Notes: generated from the letters alone by a model not told the origin. 64,000 bases of DNA from Rhizobium sp. NZLR1 (GCF_017357385.1 NZ_CP071632.1:935501-999500), one strand, 5' to 3'; counted from the stretch's first letter, positions 53,444 to 63,756 are shown. Translations and numbers: made by a program.

Positions 53444-55267
53444 ATGAAAAATCTCAAAATATCGAAGCAGCTCATATTGCTGGTCATCGGCCTGATGATC
53501 GCCTTCGCGATCGCCACGTCCCTGCAGATCCGCTCCTCGGTCGATGCGATCTACAAGGAACGCTATGACATGCTCCGTTCCGAAGTTCAGTCGGCGGTCT
53601 CTGTTCTCAAGCTTTACCAGGCCAAGGTCACCGCGGGCGAAATGACGCTTGAGGACGCCCAGAAGCAGGCCTACGCCACCGTCAATGCAATGAAATACGA
53701 TCCCGATGGCTATTTCTTCGGCTATAGCTACGACATCCAGATGATGTTCCACTTCGATGCCTCGAAAATCGGGCAGATCAACAAGGGCCAGCCGGACAGC
53801 AAGGGCAAGCTCTATCGCGAAGAGCTGGTCAGGCTCGGGCAGCAGGGCGGCGGTCTCGTCGAATATTATTCCACAGCCAAACCGGGTCAGCCGGCTGGCG
53901 ATTTTCGTAAGACGGCCTATGCACTGGCCTTCGACCCTTGGAAGGTCGTCGTCGTCACCGGCGTCTACATGGAAGATCTCGATGCCCAGATCAACAGCAC
54001 GATCCTGACCGCCTTGTCCGGCAGCATCATACTGTTCTTCCTTGCTATTGCGGCCGCTTATGTCGTCATCCGCGGCATTTCGGGCCCTCTCAACAACGTC
54101 CATGCCGCCCTGAAGGCGGTGGCCGAAGAGGACGTTTCCATCGCCATTCCGCATACCGGCATGAACAACGAAGTCGGGATGATGGCCAAGGCGACGCAGT
54201 CGCTGCAGGAAAAGATCAGGGAACGCCATGCGATGTCGGATCGCGAGGCGGCCCAGCAGCTGGCACTGGAAAACGAGCGCGAGAACAACCTGCGCCAGCA
54301 ACAGGACGAAGCGACGCTCCAGGCCCGGGTGGTGACGACGATCGGCCAGGCGCTGGAGATGATTGCCCGTGGCGATCTCACTGTCCGCTGCGCCGATCTC
54401 GGCCAGAAATATGCCGCCCTTCGCGACAACTTCAACGATGCATTGTCGCATCTCGAAGCCGCCATGGCCAAGGTCAGCGCCAAGGGTACCGATATCGGCA
54501 CCAGCAAGGAAGAGATCCGCCGCGCCTCCAACGAATTGTCGCGGCGCACCGAGCGCCAGGCGGCAAGCCTCGAGGAAACCTCGGCGGCCCTCGACGAACT
54601 CACCGTCGCCGTCCGCCAGACGGCAGACGGCGCCCATGAGGCGAGCAAACGTGTCCATTCGGTCAGCACCGAAGCCACCCACAGCGATGCGATCGTCACC
54701 CAGGCGATCGAAGCGATGAGCGGCATCGAGAAGTCGTCCTCGGAGATCACCAAGATCATCGGCGTCATCGACGAGATCGCCTTCCAGACCAACCTCTTGG
54801 CGCTGAATGCCGGCGTCGAGGCGGCCCGCGCCGGCGAATCCGGCAAGGGTTTTGCGGTCGTCGCCCAGGAAGTCCGCGAGCTTGCCCAGCGCTCCGCCGC
54901 TGCGGCCAAGGAAATCAAGGACCAGATCGCTCGTTCTTCCAGCCAGGTCGACCATGGCGTCCGGCTGGTCGGCGAGGCTGGCGAAGCGCTGAAGCGCATC
55001 TCCGATCAGATCAAGGCTGCCAACGAGATCGTTGCCAAGATCGCCCACAGCGCCTCCGAACAGGACACGACGCTGCGCTCGATCTCGTCGTCTATGAACC
55101 AGCTCGATGCCGCCACCCAGCAGAACGCCGCCATGGCCGAGGAGACCACGGCATCGGCGGAAACGCTGGCCACCGACACCGACGAGCTGATCGATCTCAT
55201 CCGCGGCTTCCGCGTCAGTGGCGAAAACATGGCTCCGGCCATGCATCAGGGTCGCCGCGCCGCTTAA
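53444..55267 (+). CDS. Methyl-accepting chemotaxis protein with single Cache sensor
   Basis: A 607-residue transmembrane chemoreceptor. A short cytoplasmic start is followed by TM1 (QLILLVIGLMIAFAIATSL, about 9-28). A periplasmic single-Cache domain (about 35-180) has DPDGYFFGYSYDIQMMFHFD and DPWKVVVVTGVYMED. TM2 lies at about 188-210 (GSIILFFLAIAAAYVVI). A HAMP-like region and linker lead to the methyl-accepting domain. The hairpin tip reads DEIAFQTNLLALNAGVEAAR and AGESGKGFAVVAQEVRELA. No CheR-docking pentapeptide is visible at the C-terminus. The Cache type often senses small carboxylates. Confidence 0.93.
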   Translation: MKNLKISKQLILLVIGLMIAFAIATSLQIRSSVDAIYKERYDMLRSEVQSAVSVLKLYQAKVTAGEMTLEDAQKQAYATVNAMKYDPDGYFFGYSYDIQMMFHFDASKIGQINKGQPDSKGKLYREELVRLGQQGGGLVEYYSTAKPGQPAGDFRKTAYALAFDPWKVVVVTGVYMEDLDAQINSTILTALSGSIILFFLAIAAAYVVIRGISGPLNNVHAALKAVAEEDVSIAIPHTGMNNEVGMMAKATQSLQEKIRERHAMSDREAAQQLALENERENNLRQQQDEATLQARVVTTIGQALEMIARGDLTVRCADLGQKYAALRDNFNDALSHLEAAMAKVSAKGTDIGTSKEEIRRASNELSRRTERQAASLEETSAALDELTVAVRQTADGAHEASKRVHSVSTEATHSDAIVTQAIEAMSGIEKSSSEITKIIGVIDEIAFQTNLLALNAGVEAARAGESGKGFAVVAQEVRELAQRSAAAAKEIKDQIARSSSQVDHGVRLVGEAGEALKRISDQIKAANEIVAKIAHSASEQDTTLRSISSSMNQLDAATQQNAAMAEETTASAETLATDTDELIDLIRGFRVSGENMAPAMHQGRRAA

Positions 55268-55309
55268 ACGGCGCGGGGACAATCGGCGTTTCATCACCAA
55301 ATTCTTAGC

Positions 55310-55341
55310 GGCCGTCGGTTCTCCGGCGGCCGTGCCGTTTT
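55310..55341 (+). terminator. Terminator of the chemoreceptor gene
   Basis: GGCCGTCGG (55310-55318) pairs with CCGGCGGCC (55323-55331) with one G-U pair, followed by GTGCCGTTTT. Confidence 0.65.
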
Positions 55342-55387
55342 GGACGCCTATCAGCATGAATGAAATTGCTCGGCGAGAGCAGCCCCT

Positions 55388-55580
55388 TGTATCTGCACGT
55401 TAGAGATTTTGTGCGATGGAAGCGATTGAGCCTCTGGCCGGGTGGCCACCCGGCCAGAGGCGTGACGAAGTCGCCCGTTCCCCCTCTGGTTACAACCGTG
55501 GATGAGCCTGGGATCTTCGTCATCGTCACGTACGACCGAATAGTCGCTTGGTTCCAATCGCACGCACAAGGCAGGTTACC
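55388..55580 (+). ncRNA. Predicted IS110 bridge RNA, copy 2
   Basis: The leader of the second recombinase gene, same as copy 1. It has the 30-bp palindrome at 55431-55460, left target guide CCCCTC at 55481-55486 and right target guide GGATGAG at 55500-55506. The left donor guide ATAGTCGCT is at 55540-55548 and the right donor guide ACAAG at 55566-55570. This copy's own left flank (GCAGCCC-CT) fits the left guide better than that of copy 1. Confidence 0.65.
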
Positions 55581-56519
55581 GTGAACAGAGTTATATGTGG
55601 AGTGGATGTTTCGAAGGACTGGCTGGATGCGTCTATCCGCCCGTCCGGGACGTTTGAGCGTTTCAGCAATGACGCCACCGGCATCGGCGCGCTGGCCGAT
55701 CTTTGCCGGGCCGAGAATGTCGAGCTCGTCGTCATGGAGGCTTCCGGCGGTTACGAGCGGACGGCCTTCCTGTTGTTGTGGGAGATGGGGATCGCCTGCG
55801 CCTTGGCTAATCCGCGCCATGTGCGCCGGTTTGCCGAAGCCATGGGCTTTCTGGAAAAGACCGACCGCATCGATGCGGCGATGATCGCCCATTATGCCGA
55901 AACCAAGCGGCTGGCTGCCCTGCCGCCGCCGAAAGCCGCGCAGATGCGGCTGTCGGCGCTGATGGCGCGGCTGTCCCAGGTCACGAGTGACCTGACCGTC
56001 CAGAGGCAGCGCCGCAGTGCGGCCCGCGATCATCAGAGCGTGGCAAGCCTCAACGAGGTGATCGCGCTTCTGGTGCGCCAGAGCCGCACCCTCGAAGGCG
56101 AGATTGCCTCGATGATCGATGACGATCCGCTCTGGGCCTGCCTCAACCAGGCCTTTCGCTCGATCAAGGGCGTGGCCAACCGTACCGTTGCCCGGCTGAT
56201 GGCCGAATTGCCTGAGATCGGCCGGATCTCCAACAAGGCGATCGCCAAGCTGGCCGGCCTTGCGCCGATTGCCAACGACAGCGGCAAACGCAGCGGACAT
56301 CGGCCGGTGCGCGGCGGGCGCTCCGGACCACGCGCCATTCTGTTCCTGGTTGGCGCCATCGCAGCCCGACACAATCCGCATCTGGCGGCATTCCAGCAAA
56401 GGTTGCAAAGCCAGGGCAAACCGAAAATGGTCATCCGCATCGCGCTCGCCCGAAAACTCCTGGTCATTCTCAATGCAAAAGCACGAGATGCGCGAAGAGA
56501 ATTCGAACATGCAACTTGA
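55581..56519 (+). CDS. IS110-family transposase (DEDD recombinase), copy 2
   Basis: A 312-residue recombinase that translates to the same protein as the first copy, with intact DEDD residues (DVSKDWLDAS, MEASGGYE, TDRIDAAM) and the C-terminal Tnp_20 domain. The GTG start is directly downstream of the predicted bridge RNA. The lack of any difference from copy 1 argues for recent transposition or gene conversion. Confidence 0.9.
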   Translation: MNRVICGVDVSKDWLDASIRPSGTFERFSNDATGIGALADLCRAENVELVVMEASGGYERTAFLLLWEMGIACALANPRHVRRFAEAMGFLEKTDRIDAAMIAHYAETKRLAALPPPKAAQMRLSALMARLSQVTSDLTVQRQRRSAARDHQSVASLNEVIALLVRQSRTLEGEIASMIDDDPLWACLNQAFRSIKGVANRTVARLMAELPEIGRISNKAIAKLAGLAPIANDSGKRSGHRPVRGGRSGPRAILFLVGAIAARHNPHLAAFQQRLQSQGKPKMVIRIALARKLLVILNAKARDARREFEHAT

Positions 56520-56534
56520 CAGCCCAGATAGTCG

Positions 56535-56668
56535 CTCATCCGCCCGGCACCTTCTCCCCGCAGGCGGGGCGAAGGGGGACATGCCGCGACCTCTCCGTCC
56601 CCACTACCCCTCGCGGGGCAAGTCCCCTCGCGCCGTTTACGGGGAGAGGGTTAGGGTGAGGGGCAGAT
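56535..56668. repeat. BIME-like repeat interrupted by IS110 copy 2
   Basis: From the CT core through CATCCGCCCGG and CACCTTCTCCCCGCAGGC to GGGTTAGGGTGAGGGGCAG. Its order and stems equal those at 45437-45574. Its first bases (CAGCCC) lie on the other side of the element, at 55380-55385. Confidence 0.8.
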
Positions 56669-56701
56669 TTCGGCTCTAACCGGACAGCCGAACCCCTGTT
56701 C

Positions 56702-58816
56702 TTACCCCGAGATCTTCGAAAAATCCGCGACCGTTCCCGTCGCCGCACGGATCAGCCGGAGCAAGGCGAGGCGGTTGGCGCGGATGGCGGCGTCCTCGTC
56801 GTTGACGAGAACCCCTTCAAAGAAGCGGTCGACCGGGCCGCGCAGCTTGGAAAGCGCCTCCATCGCCGAGCGGAAGTCCTCGCCGGCGACGGCGTTCGAA
56901 GCATCCTTAGAGGCGCCTGAAATCGCCGAAAACAGCTCCTTCTCGGCGTCGAGCTTCAGCAGCGCTGCCGAAACGCCATCGGCGATCACGGTGCCCTTCT
57001 TTTCCTCGGCAGCGAGCAGCTGCGTCGCCCGCTTGGTGCCGGCAAGCAGGTTTTTGCCATCCTCGGAGGTGATGAAGGCGGTCAGCGCTTCGACGCGGCG
57101 TGCCACCATCAACAGATCGTCGGCATCGGCTGTCAGCACGGCGTCGATGAGGTCGTAGCGGGCGCCCTGGTCGCGCAGATAGACCTTGAGACGGTCATGG
57201 AAGAAGGAGAGCAGATCGGCGTCCTTGGTCGTCGCCACCAGCGGCAGGCGGACCCTTCGCTCCAGCAGGATACGGACGACACCGAGTGCCGCACGCCGCA
57301 GTGCGAACGGATCCTTCGAGCCGGTCGGCTTTTCGTCGATCGCCCAGAAGCCGGTCAGCGTGTCGAGCTTGTCGGCAAGCGCAATGGTGATCGCCACCTT
57401 GTCCTCCGGCACGCGATCCGACGGACCCTGCGGCTTGTAATGGTCCTCGATCGCTGCGGCAACGGAGGCATCCTCACCCTGAAGCACCGCATATTTGCGG
57501 CCCATCAAGCCCTGCAGTTCCGGGAATTCGCCGACGGCTTCGGTGCGAAGATCGGCCTTGGCGAGCACCGCGGCGCGATCGGCGAGCGCCGCATCCGCGC
57601 CGATGATCTTGGCCAATTCCTTGGCCAGCGCCCGGATGCGCGAAACGCGCGCCCCCTGCGTGCCGAGTTTGGCATGGAAGGTCACGTCGAGCGCATCGAG
57701 CTTGGCCATGCGCTGGTCGAGCGGCTTCTTCAGGTCGAGATCGAATTTCTTTGCGGAAGCCTCAAGCGTCTCCAGATCCGGCAGGTCGCCCTGATCGCGC
57801 TTCCAGAAATGCAGCGCATCCGAAAGCCGGGCCCGCACCACCTTGCCGTTGCCGTGGACGATTTCCTTGCCGCCGTCGATCGCCTGGATATTGGCAACCA
57901 GGATGAACTTGTTCGACAGCGTTTCCTCACCCGGTTTGCGCGTGACGAAGCACTTCTGGTTGGTCTTGATCGTCAGCCGGATGATCTCGGAGGGGATGGA
58001 GAGATAGTCCTCCTCGAAGCTGCCCATCAGCACCTGCGGCCATTCGACGAGGCCGGAGACTTCCTCCAGCAGACCTTCGTCTTCTACCAGCTCCAGCCCA
58101 TTGGCGAAGGCGATGTCGCGGGCGTCGTGCAGGATGATGTCCTTGCGCCGCTCGGCGTCGAGGATGACCTTGGCCCTCTCCAGGTTCGCCGCATAGTCGT
58201 CGAAGCGCCGCACGGTGATCGGCTCGGGCGCGTGGAAGCGATGGCCAAAGGTGATGTTGGAAGCGGTGATACCGTCGATCTCGAAGGGGATGACGGTGGT
58301 CTCCTCATGCTCCGGGCCGAAGGTGCAGACGATCGACTGCAGCGGCCGCACCCAGCGCAGCGCGCCGGGTCTCGTGGAGGCCTTGCCCCAGCGCATCGAC
58401 TTCGGCCAGGGAAAATCGCGGATGATGCCGGGCATCACCTCGGCGACGATCTCTTCGGCCGCGCGGCCCGGCCTGGAGATGACCGCGACGTAGAAATCGC
58501 CCTTCTTCGGATCGCTCACCACCTGCGCCTCGGAGACCGACGAAAGGCCGGCGCCGCGCAGAAAGCCTTCGATCGCCTTCTCGTTGGCGTCGGTGCGCGG
58601 CCCCTTGCGCTCCTCGCGCACATCGGCCGAGCGCGCCGTCAGACCGTGAATGTCGAGCGCAAGCCGCCGCGGCGTCCAGTATTCGCGTGCGCCCTCATAG
58701 GACAGACCGGCTTCGACTAGCGCATCGGTGACGAGCTTCTTGAGGTCGCCGGCAGCCTTGCGCTGCATGCGGGCCGGAATCTCTTCGGAGCGGAGTTCGA
58801 GAAGAAGGTTTGGCAT
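56702..58816 (-). CDS. glyS: Glycine-tRNA ligase beta subunit
   Basis: The tRNA-binding subunit of glycyl-tRNA synthetase, 704 residues. It opens with [20 protein letters not shown]. The conserved WPKSMRWG and [19 protein letters not shown] lie in the N-terminal half. An HD-like region ([17 protein letters not shown]) is at about 385. The C-terminal anticodon-binding part has [13 protein letters not shown] and [16 protein letters not shown]. It is divergent from tex and convergent with the second IS110 copy, and is separated from glyQ by 10 kb and opposite orientation. Confidence 0.96.
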   Translation of the reverse strand: MPNLLLELRSEEIPARMQRKAAGDLKKLVTDALVEAGLSYEGAREYWTPRRLALDIHGLTARSADVREERKGPRTDANEKAIEGFLRGAGLSSVSEAQVVSDPKKGDFYVAVISRPGRAAEEIVAEVMPGIIRDFPWPKSMRWGKASTRPGALRWVRPLQSIVCTFGPEHEETTVIPFEIDGITASNITFGHRFHAPEPITVRRFDDYAANLERAKVILDAERRKDIILHDARDIAFANGLELVEDEGLLEEVSGLVEWPQVLMGSFEEDYLSIPSEIIRLTIKTNQKCFVTRKPGEETLSNKFILVANIQAIDGGKEIVHGNGKVVRARLSDALHFWKRDQGDLPDLETLEASAKKFDLDLKKPLDQRMAKLDALDVTFHAKLGTQGARVSRIRALAKELAKIIGADAALADRAAVLAKADLRTEAVGEFPELQGLMGRKYAVLQGEDASVAAAIEDHYKPQGPSDRVPEDKVAITIALADKLDTLTGFWAIDEKPTGSKDPFALRRAALGVVRILLERRVRLPLVATTKDADLLSFFHDRLKVYLRDQGARYDLIDAVLTADADDLLMVARRVEALTAFITSEDGKNLLAGTKRATQLLAAEEKKGTVIADGVSAALLKLDAEKELFSAISGASKDASNAVAGEDFRSAMEALSKLRGPVDRFFEGVLVNDEDAAIRANRLALLRLIRAATGTVADFSKISG

Positions 58817-59044
58817 GTCGAATTTCCTTGGCCCCCGCGACAGGGGAGAGGTGGCAGGGGCGCCGGGTCAAAACGTTGCTTCTGCTAGCAAAAAATGGCG
58901 TATCTGCACAACCGCAAAATCGCCGCCTTTCCGGCATGCTTTCCTGTGGATCGGCACCTGTCTGTTAACTCCAACATTGCCTTGCCGCTTTTCGCCGCTA
59001 TGGTCCCGCAACTTTCGTCGAAACAGGAAATCCCAGGAAACCTC

Positions 59045-61354
59045 ATGGCCGCTGACCTCCGTTTTCTCGCAGCTCGCATCTCGGCCGAAATCAGCGCCCG
59101 TCCCGAACAGGCCAAAGCCGCCATCGAGCTGCTCGACGAGGGCGCCACCGTGCCCTTCATCGCCCGCTACCGCAAGGAAGTGACCGGCGGGCTGGATGAC
59201 ACGCAGCTGCGCAATCTTGCCGAACGGCTGGTCTATCTGCGCGAACTCGAAGCCCGCCGCGATACGATCGTCGAATCGATTGCGGGCCAGGGCAAGATGA
59301 CCGATGAGCTGAGGGTGAAGGTGGCTGGTGCCGAGACCAAAGCCGAACTCGAAGACCTCTATCTGCCCTACAAGCCGAAGCGCCGCACCCGCGCCGAAAT
59401 TGCCCGCGAACGCGGCCTCGGCCCGCTTGCCGAGACCATTCTTTCCGACCGCGGCCGGGAGCCGGCGGTGCTCGCCGAAGGCTTCATTACTGCTGACGTG
59501 CCCGATGTGAAGACGGCGCTCGAAGGCGCCCGCGACATCATCGCCGAAGGCATTGCTGAAAATGCCGACCTGCTCGGCAGATTGCGCGCCCATATGCGCC
59601 AGGCTTCGCTGCTGAAGGCCAGGGTCGTCGACGGCAAGCAGGCGACGGGCGAGAAGTTCTCCGATTATTTCGACCATTCCGAACGCTGGGCGACCGCCCC
59701 CGGCCACCGCGCGCTCGCCATGCTGCGCGGCTGGAATGAGGAGGTGCTGACGCTGACGATCGAGGCCGACGCCGAGACCGCCTCTCCGAACAAGCCGGTC
59801 GAACGCATGATTGCGTCAGCCTACGAGATCGGGGCGAGCCGCCCCGCCGACCGCTGGTTGATGGAGGTCGCAAGCTGGGCCTGGCGCGTCAAACTTTCCA
59901 TGTCGCTCTCGCTCGACCTGATGCGCGAACTGCGCGAAAGGGCCGAAGAGGAGGCGATCCATGTCTTCGCCCGCAATCTCAAGGATCTGCTGTTGGCAGC
60001 CCCTGCCGGCTCGCGCGCGACGATGGGTCTCGATCCCGGCATCCGCACCGGCGTCAAGGTCGCCGTCGTCGACGGCACCGGCAAGGTGATCGCGACCTCG
60101 ACCGTCTATCCCTTCCAGCCGAGGAACGACGTGCGCGGCGCCCAGGTCGAACTCGCATCGCTGATCCGCAAGCACAATGTCGAGCTGATCTCGATCGGCA
60201 ACGGCACCGGTAGCCGCGAAACCGAAAAGCTGGTGGCCGACATGCTGGCCGAGTTGCCGGCGCCGAAGCCGACCAAGGTCATCGTTTCGGAAGCCGGCGC
60301 CTCGGTCTATTCCGCCTCGGCGACCGCAGCGGCGGAGTTTCCCGATCTCGACGTATCGTTGCGCGGCGCCGTCTCCATCGCCCGGCGCCTGCAGGATCCC
60401 TTGGCCGAACTGGTCAAGATCGAGCCGAAGTCGATCGGCGTCGGCCAGTATCAGCACGACGTCGACCAGCAAAAGCTGTCGCGCTCGCTGGATGCAGTGG
60501 TCGAAGACGCGGTCAACGCCGTCGGCGTCGATCTCAACACCGCCTCTGCGCCGCTGCTTTCCCGCGTCTCCGGTCTCGGCCCGTCGATTGCCGATGCCAT
60601 TGTCCGCCACCGCGACAGCGAGGGCCGTTTCGAGACCCGGCGGGACCTCATGAAGGTCGCCAGGCTCGGCGGCCGCACCTTTGAGCAATGCGCCGGCTTC
60701 CTGCGCATCCCCAACGGCAAGGAGCCGCTCGACGCCTCCTCCGTGCATCCGGAGGCCTACGGCGTCGCCAAGAAGATCGTCGCCGCCTGCGGCCGTGATC
60801 TGCGCGCGCTGATGGGCGATAGTGCGGTGCTGAAATCGGTCGATCCGCGCCAGTTCATCGACGAGAAATTTGGTCTGCCAACGGTCAGGGACATCATCTC
60901 GGAGCTGGAAAAGCCGGGTCGCGACCCGCGTCCGAGTTTCAAGACCGCGACCTTCGCCGAGGGCATCAACGAAATTTCCGACCTCAAGCCCGGCATGGTG
61001 CTGGAAGGCACGGTGACCAATGTCGCCGCCTTCGGCGCCTTCGTCGATATCGGTGTGCACCAGGATGGTCTGGTGCATCTGTCGCAGCTTGCCGATCGCT
61101 TTGTCAAGGATCCCCACGAGGTCGTCAAGGCGGGTGACGTCGTCAAGGTGCGGGTCGTCGAGGTCGATGCCAAGCGCAAGCGGATCGCTCTCTCGATGAA
61201 ACGCGACGACGGTTCTTCGGCACCTGCGCAGCGGGGTGATTCTCGCGGAAACCAGGCTTCCAAACCCCAGAACGAGCGCCGTCCTGCGGCCCCGAAACCG
61301 GAAAGCCAGGGTGCTTTCGGCGCGGCTCTTGCCGAAGCCATGAAGCGAAAATAA
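59045..61354 (+). CDS. tex: Tex-family RNA-binding transcription accessory protein
   Basis: A 769-residue cytoplasmic nucleic-acid-binding protein related to Spt6. It has an N-terminal helical region ([34 protein letters not shown]). A YqgF/RuvC-like domain ([20 protein letters not shown], about 325-450) is followed by a helix-hairpin-helix region ([20 protein letters not shown], about 500-560). A C-terminal S1 domain ([20 protein letters not shown], about 650-720) precedes a basic Ser/Pro tail. The Met at 59045 matches the family start; the frame is open 50 codons further upstream. Confidence 0.95.
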   Translation: MAADLRFLAARISAEISARPEQAKAAIELLDEGATVPFIARYRKEVTGGLDDTQLRNLAERLVYLRELEARRDTIVESIAGQGKMTDELRVKVAGAETKAELEDLYLPYKPKRRTRAEIARERGLGPLAETILSDRGREPAVLAEGFITADVPDVKTALEGARDIIAEGIAENADLLGRLRAHMRQASLLKARVVDGKQATGEKFSDYFDHSERWATAPGHRALAMLRGWNEEVLTLTIEADAETASPNKPVERMIASAYEIGASRPADRWLMEVASWAWRVKLSMSLSLDLMRELRERAEEEAIHVFARNLKDLLLAAPAGSRATMGLDPGIRTGVKVAVVDGTGKVIATSTVYPFQPRNDVRGAQVELASLIRKHNVELISIGNGTGSRETEKLVADMLAELPAPKPTKVIVSEAGASVYSASATAAAEFPDLDVSLRGAVSIARRLQDPLAELVKIEPKSIGVGQYQHDVDQQKLSRSLDAVVEDAVNAVGVDLNTASAPLLSRVSGLGPSIADAIVRHRDSEGRFETRRDLMKVARLGGRTFEQCAGFLRIPNGKEPLDASSVHPEAYGVAKKIVAACGRDLRALMGDSAVLKSVDPRQFIDEKFGLPTVRDIISELEKPGRDPRPSFKTATFAEGINEISDLKPGMVLEGTVTNVAAFGAFVDIGVHQDGLVHLSQLADRFVKDPHEVVKAGDVVKVRVVEVDAKRKRIALSMKRDDGSSAPAQRGDSRGNQASKPQNERRPAAPKPESQGAFGAALAEAMKRK

Positions 61355-61455
61355 GAGTTTAGCCGGTATTTCGGCAAAAATGCAACAGTTTGGCAACGTT
61401 CTGAGCGGAGTGCTAAATCCGGCGCTTGTAAGGCGAAAGAGAGCGACTAAGTTGA

Positions 61456-61473
61456 TGTGACCATTCTGTCACA
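61456..61473. promoter_or_regulatory. Palindromic operator before cfa
   Basis: TGTGAC-N6-GTCACA, a perfect inverted repeat, ends 14 bases before the cfa start. It resembles CRP/FNR-type half sites, but the spacing is two bases longer than the CRP consensus. Confidence 0.45.
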
Positions 61474-61487
61474 TTTGCGAGGCGTCC

Positions 61488-62747
61488 ATGGCGTCGGCTT
61501 TCCTATCGATCGTCCAGCAGATCATCCGCAAGGGTTCGTTGAAACTTACCCTTGCCAATGGCGAAACCCACATGATCGGCGACGGCACCGGTGAATCCGT
61601 CGCTGCCCGTCTTGCCGATCAGGAGGCCGAGGACGCCATCCGGCGCGACCCGACAATGAAGCTTGGCGAAATGTATATGCAAGGCCGGTTCATTCTCGAA
61701 CAGGGCAACATTTACGATTTCCTGTCGCTGGTGAAGCAGAACACCACCAACGAGATCTTCGATTTCAAGATGGCAATGTTGCTCGTTGGCCGCATTGCCT
61801 GGCAGCAGGTGAAGAGCCGCATGCCTGGCAATCGCAACAAGCACAACGTCGCCCATCACTACGACCTGTCGGCCAAACTTTTCGATCTGTTCCTCGACGA
61901 GGACTGGCAATATTCATGCGCCTATTTCGAACCACCAGACATCGGTCTCGACGAGGCGCAGCTTGCCAAGAAACGCCATATCGCCGCCAAGCTTCTGCTC
62001 GAGCCGAACCAGCGCATCCTGGAGATCGGCTCCGGCTGGGGCGGTATGGGCATGTATCTGACGGAAGCGACCGAAGGAGCCGATTTCACCGGCATCACGC
62101 TGAGCGAAGAGCAGCTCAAGGTCTCACGCGGCCGCGCCGAAAAGCGCGGTCTGTCCGAGCGTGTGCGTTTCGAGCTGCAGGACTACCGCACCATGACGGG
62201 CAGGAAATTCGACCGCATCGTTTCGGTCGGCATGTTCGAACATGTCGGTATCGGCAATTACGGCAATTTCTTTCGCAAGGTATCGGACCTGCTCGACGAC
62301 AACGGCGTCATGGTGCTGCATTCGATCGGCCGTCCGAAGCCGAGCTTCGGCACCAATGCCTTCATCGAGCGCTACATCTTCCCGGGCGGCTATATCCCTT
62401 CCGTCGGCGAAGTCGTGCCGCCGCTCGAAAAGGCCGGGCTGCTGGTCAAGGATGTCGAAATCCTGCCGATGCATTATGCCTATACGCTGCGCCATTGGCG
62501 CGAGCGTTTCGTGGCGCGCAAGGCCGAAGCGGTGGCGCTTTACGACGAGCAGTTCTTCCGCATGTGGGAATTCTATCTGGCCGGTTCCGAAATCGGTTTC
62601 CGCTGGGACGAACTCTTCATCCTGCAGATCCAGATCGCCAAGAACCAATTCGCCGTTCCCGACAACCGCAATTACATCGCGCGGAACGAGGCCAAGCTGA
62701 AGGAATTCGAGGCAAGGCGCGCACCGCTGGAAAAGGTGGCGTTCTGA
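61488..62747 (+). CDS. cfa: Cyclopropane-fatty-acyl-phospholipid synthase
   Basis: Methylenates cis double bonds of membrane phospholipid acyl chains using SAM; 419 residues, peripheral membrane. The N-terminal lipid-binding segment (about 1-120) precedes HHYDLSAKLFDLFLDEDWQY, with the typical YDL and CAYFEPP. The SAM loop LEIGSGWGGMGMYL lies near residue 180. IVSVGMFEHVGIGNYGNFF and RYIFPGGYIPSVGEV carry catalytic-site residues. A perfect palindrome sits just upstream, so transcriptional control is likely. The length is normal. Confidence 0.95.
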   Translation: MASAFLSIVQQIIRKGSLKLTLANGETHMIGDGTGESVAARLADQEAEDAIRRDPTMKLGEMYMQGRFILEQGNIYDFLSLVKQNTTNEIFDFKMAMLLVGRIAWQQVKSRMPGNRNKHNVAHHYDLSAKLFDLFLDEDWQYSCAYFEPPDIGLDEAQLAKKRHIAAKLLLEPNQRILEIGSGWGGMGMYLTEATEGADFTGITLSEEQLKVSRGRAEKRGLSERVRFELQDYRTMTGRKFDRIVSVGMFEHVGIGNYGNFFRKVSDLLDDNGVMVLHSIGRPKPSFGTNAFIERYIFPGGYIPSVGEVVPPLEKAGLLVKDVEILPMHYAYTLRHWRERFVARKAEAVALYDEQFFRMWEFYLAGSEIGFRWDELFILQIQIAKNQFAVPDNRNYIARNEAKLKEFEARRAPLEKVAF

Positions 62748-62802
62748 GCGGCAGCACTTGTGCCGGTCACAATGAAAGCCGGCCACAATGAAAGGACTGC
62801 GG

Positions 62803-63384
62803 ATGAGCAGTGCGTTTCCCGAAATCTATCTCGTCCGCCATGGCGAAACCGAATGGAGCCTGTCCGGGCGCCATACCGGACGCAGCGATATTCCGCTGAC
62901 GGCGAACGGCGAGGACGCCGCCGGCAAACTTGCCGAACGGCTCGCCGGTCACGCCTTCTCCGCCGTCTGGTCGAGCCCGTCGGCGCGGGCCCGCAAGACC
63001 TGCGTGCTTGCCGGTTTCGGGCCGGGCGCAGTGATCAAGGAGGATCTCGCCGAATGGGATTACGGTGCTTATGAAGGCATCACCACCAAGGCGATCCTGG
63101 CTGAGCGCCCCGGCTGGCAGCTCTTTCGCGACGGCTGCCCGAATGGAGAGTTCGCCACCGATGTCGGCGCCCGCGCCGACGCAATCATCCATGCGCTTCG
63201 CCAAGCGGCTGGCACCATCCTGATCTTCTCCAGCTCGCATTTCCTGCGCGTGCTCGCCGCCCGCTGGCTCGGCCTGCCGCCGGAAGGCGGCGCCCATTTC
63301 GTGCTCGATACGGCTTCTATCAGCGTGCTCGGTTATGAACACGATCTGACGGAGCCGGCCATCCGCCGGTGGAACCAGAGATAG
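62803..63384 (+). CDS. Histidine phosphatase family protein
   Basis: A 193-residue phosphoglycerate-mutase-like phosphatase. The catalytic LVRHGETEWSLSGRHTGRSD is at about residue 10-30, with the phospho-His in RHG. The acid residue region is EWDYGAYEG (about 85), and the second His is in SSSHFLRVLAAR (about 148). The ATG at 62803 follows AAGGA; an upstream ATG at 62788 is less well placed. A short direct repeat of ACAATGAAAG occurs just before it. The substrate is unknown. Confidence 0.87.
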   Translation: MSSAFPEIYLVRHGETEWSLSGRHTGRSDIPLTANGEDAAGKLAERLAGHAFSAVWSSPSARARKTCVLAGFGPGAVIKEDLAEWDYGAYEGITTKAILAERPGWQLFRDGCPNGEFATDVGARADAIIHALRQAAGTILIFSSSHFLRVLAARWLGLPPEGGAHFVLDTASISVLGYEHDLTEPAIRRWNQR

Positions 63385-63424
63385 GGAACTGTGGGGCGGA
63401 TTTGCGCCTGGTTGGGACCCAAGA

Positions 63425-63597
63425 TTTGCCCCTCACTCTAACCAAACCGGGGTCGAGCCGCTGGTCTCGACCCGTCCTTCGGACTCCCTCAAAAACGGGA
63501 AGAGGGGATGTGCCCAGCGAGAGGTTAGTGGGACGGAGAGGTCGTTGCATACCCCTTCTCCCCGCAGGCGGGGAGAAGTTGCCGGCAGGCGGTTGAG
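63425..63597. repeat. BIME-like palindromic repeat
   Basis: A reverse-oriented copy, from CCCCTCACTCTAACC to CCGGCAGGCGGTTGAG, with the CCCCTTCTCCCCGCAGGCGG stem at 63551-63578. The right end abuts the IS630 remnant. Confidence 0.7.
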
Positions 63598-63600
63598 CGC

Positions 63601-63756
63601 CGCCGCGCCGACATTGCCCGGCGCAGAGCATGCTGGAAGGCCCGGCAAGGTCGCGTCGATCCCAAACGGCTGGTCTTCATCGATGAAACTTGGATCCGTA
63701 CCAACATGGCGCCGTTGCGCGGTTGGGGGCCGAAAGGCAAAAGGCTGCGCGGCTTT
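63601..63756 (+). pseudogene. IS630-family transposase remnant
   Basis: A 52-codon stretch reads RRADIARRRACWKARQG, then DPKRLVFIDETWIRTNMAPL and RGWGPKGKRLRGF. This matches the second catalytic-Asp region (FIDETWI) of IS630/Tc1-type transposases. The first DDE part and everything after RLRGF are missing, and the frame continues with unrelated sequence to a stop at 63849. It is a truncated relic. Confidence 0.75.

Larger units (their letters stand above)
55388..56536 (+). mobile_element. IS110-family insertion sequence, copy 2
   Basis: The second copy, in the same orientation, 27732 bp from copy 1 and matching it at every position I compared. Flanks are GAGAGCAGCCC-CT on the left and CT-CATCCGCCCGG on the right. 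Joining the flanks gives GCAGCCCCTCATCCG followed by CCTTCTCCCC, which closely matches the intact repeat at 45437. Insertion was therefore inside a BIME-like repeat, exactly as in copy 1. Confidence 0.87.

Noticed and set aside
53327..55357. A 676-codon open frame on the minus strand
   Set aside because: It is the mirror frame of the chemoreceptor gene, which has clear Cache and methyl-accepting domains.
61456..61473. A canonical CRP site upstream of cfa
   Set aside because: CRP sites have TGTGA-N6-TCACA. Here the half sites are eight bases apart, so only a generic palindrome is reported.
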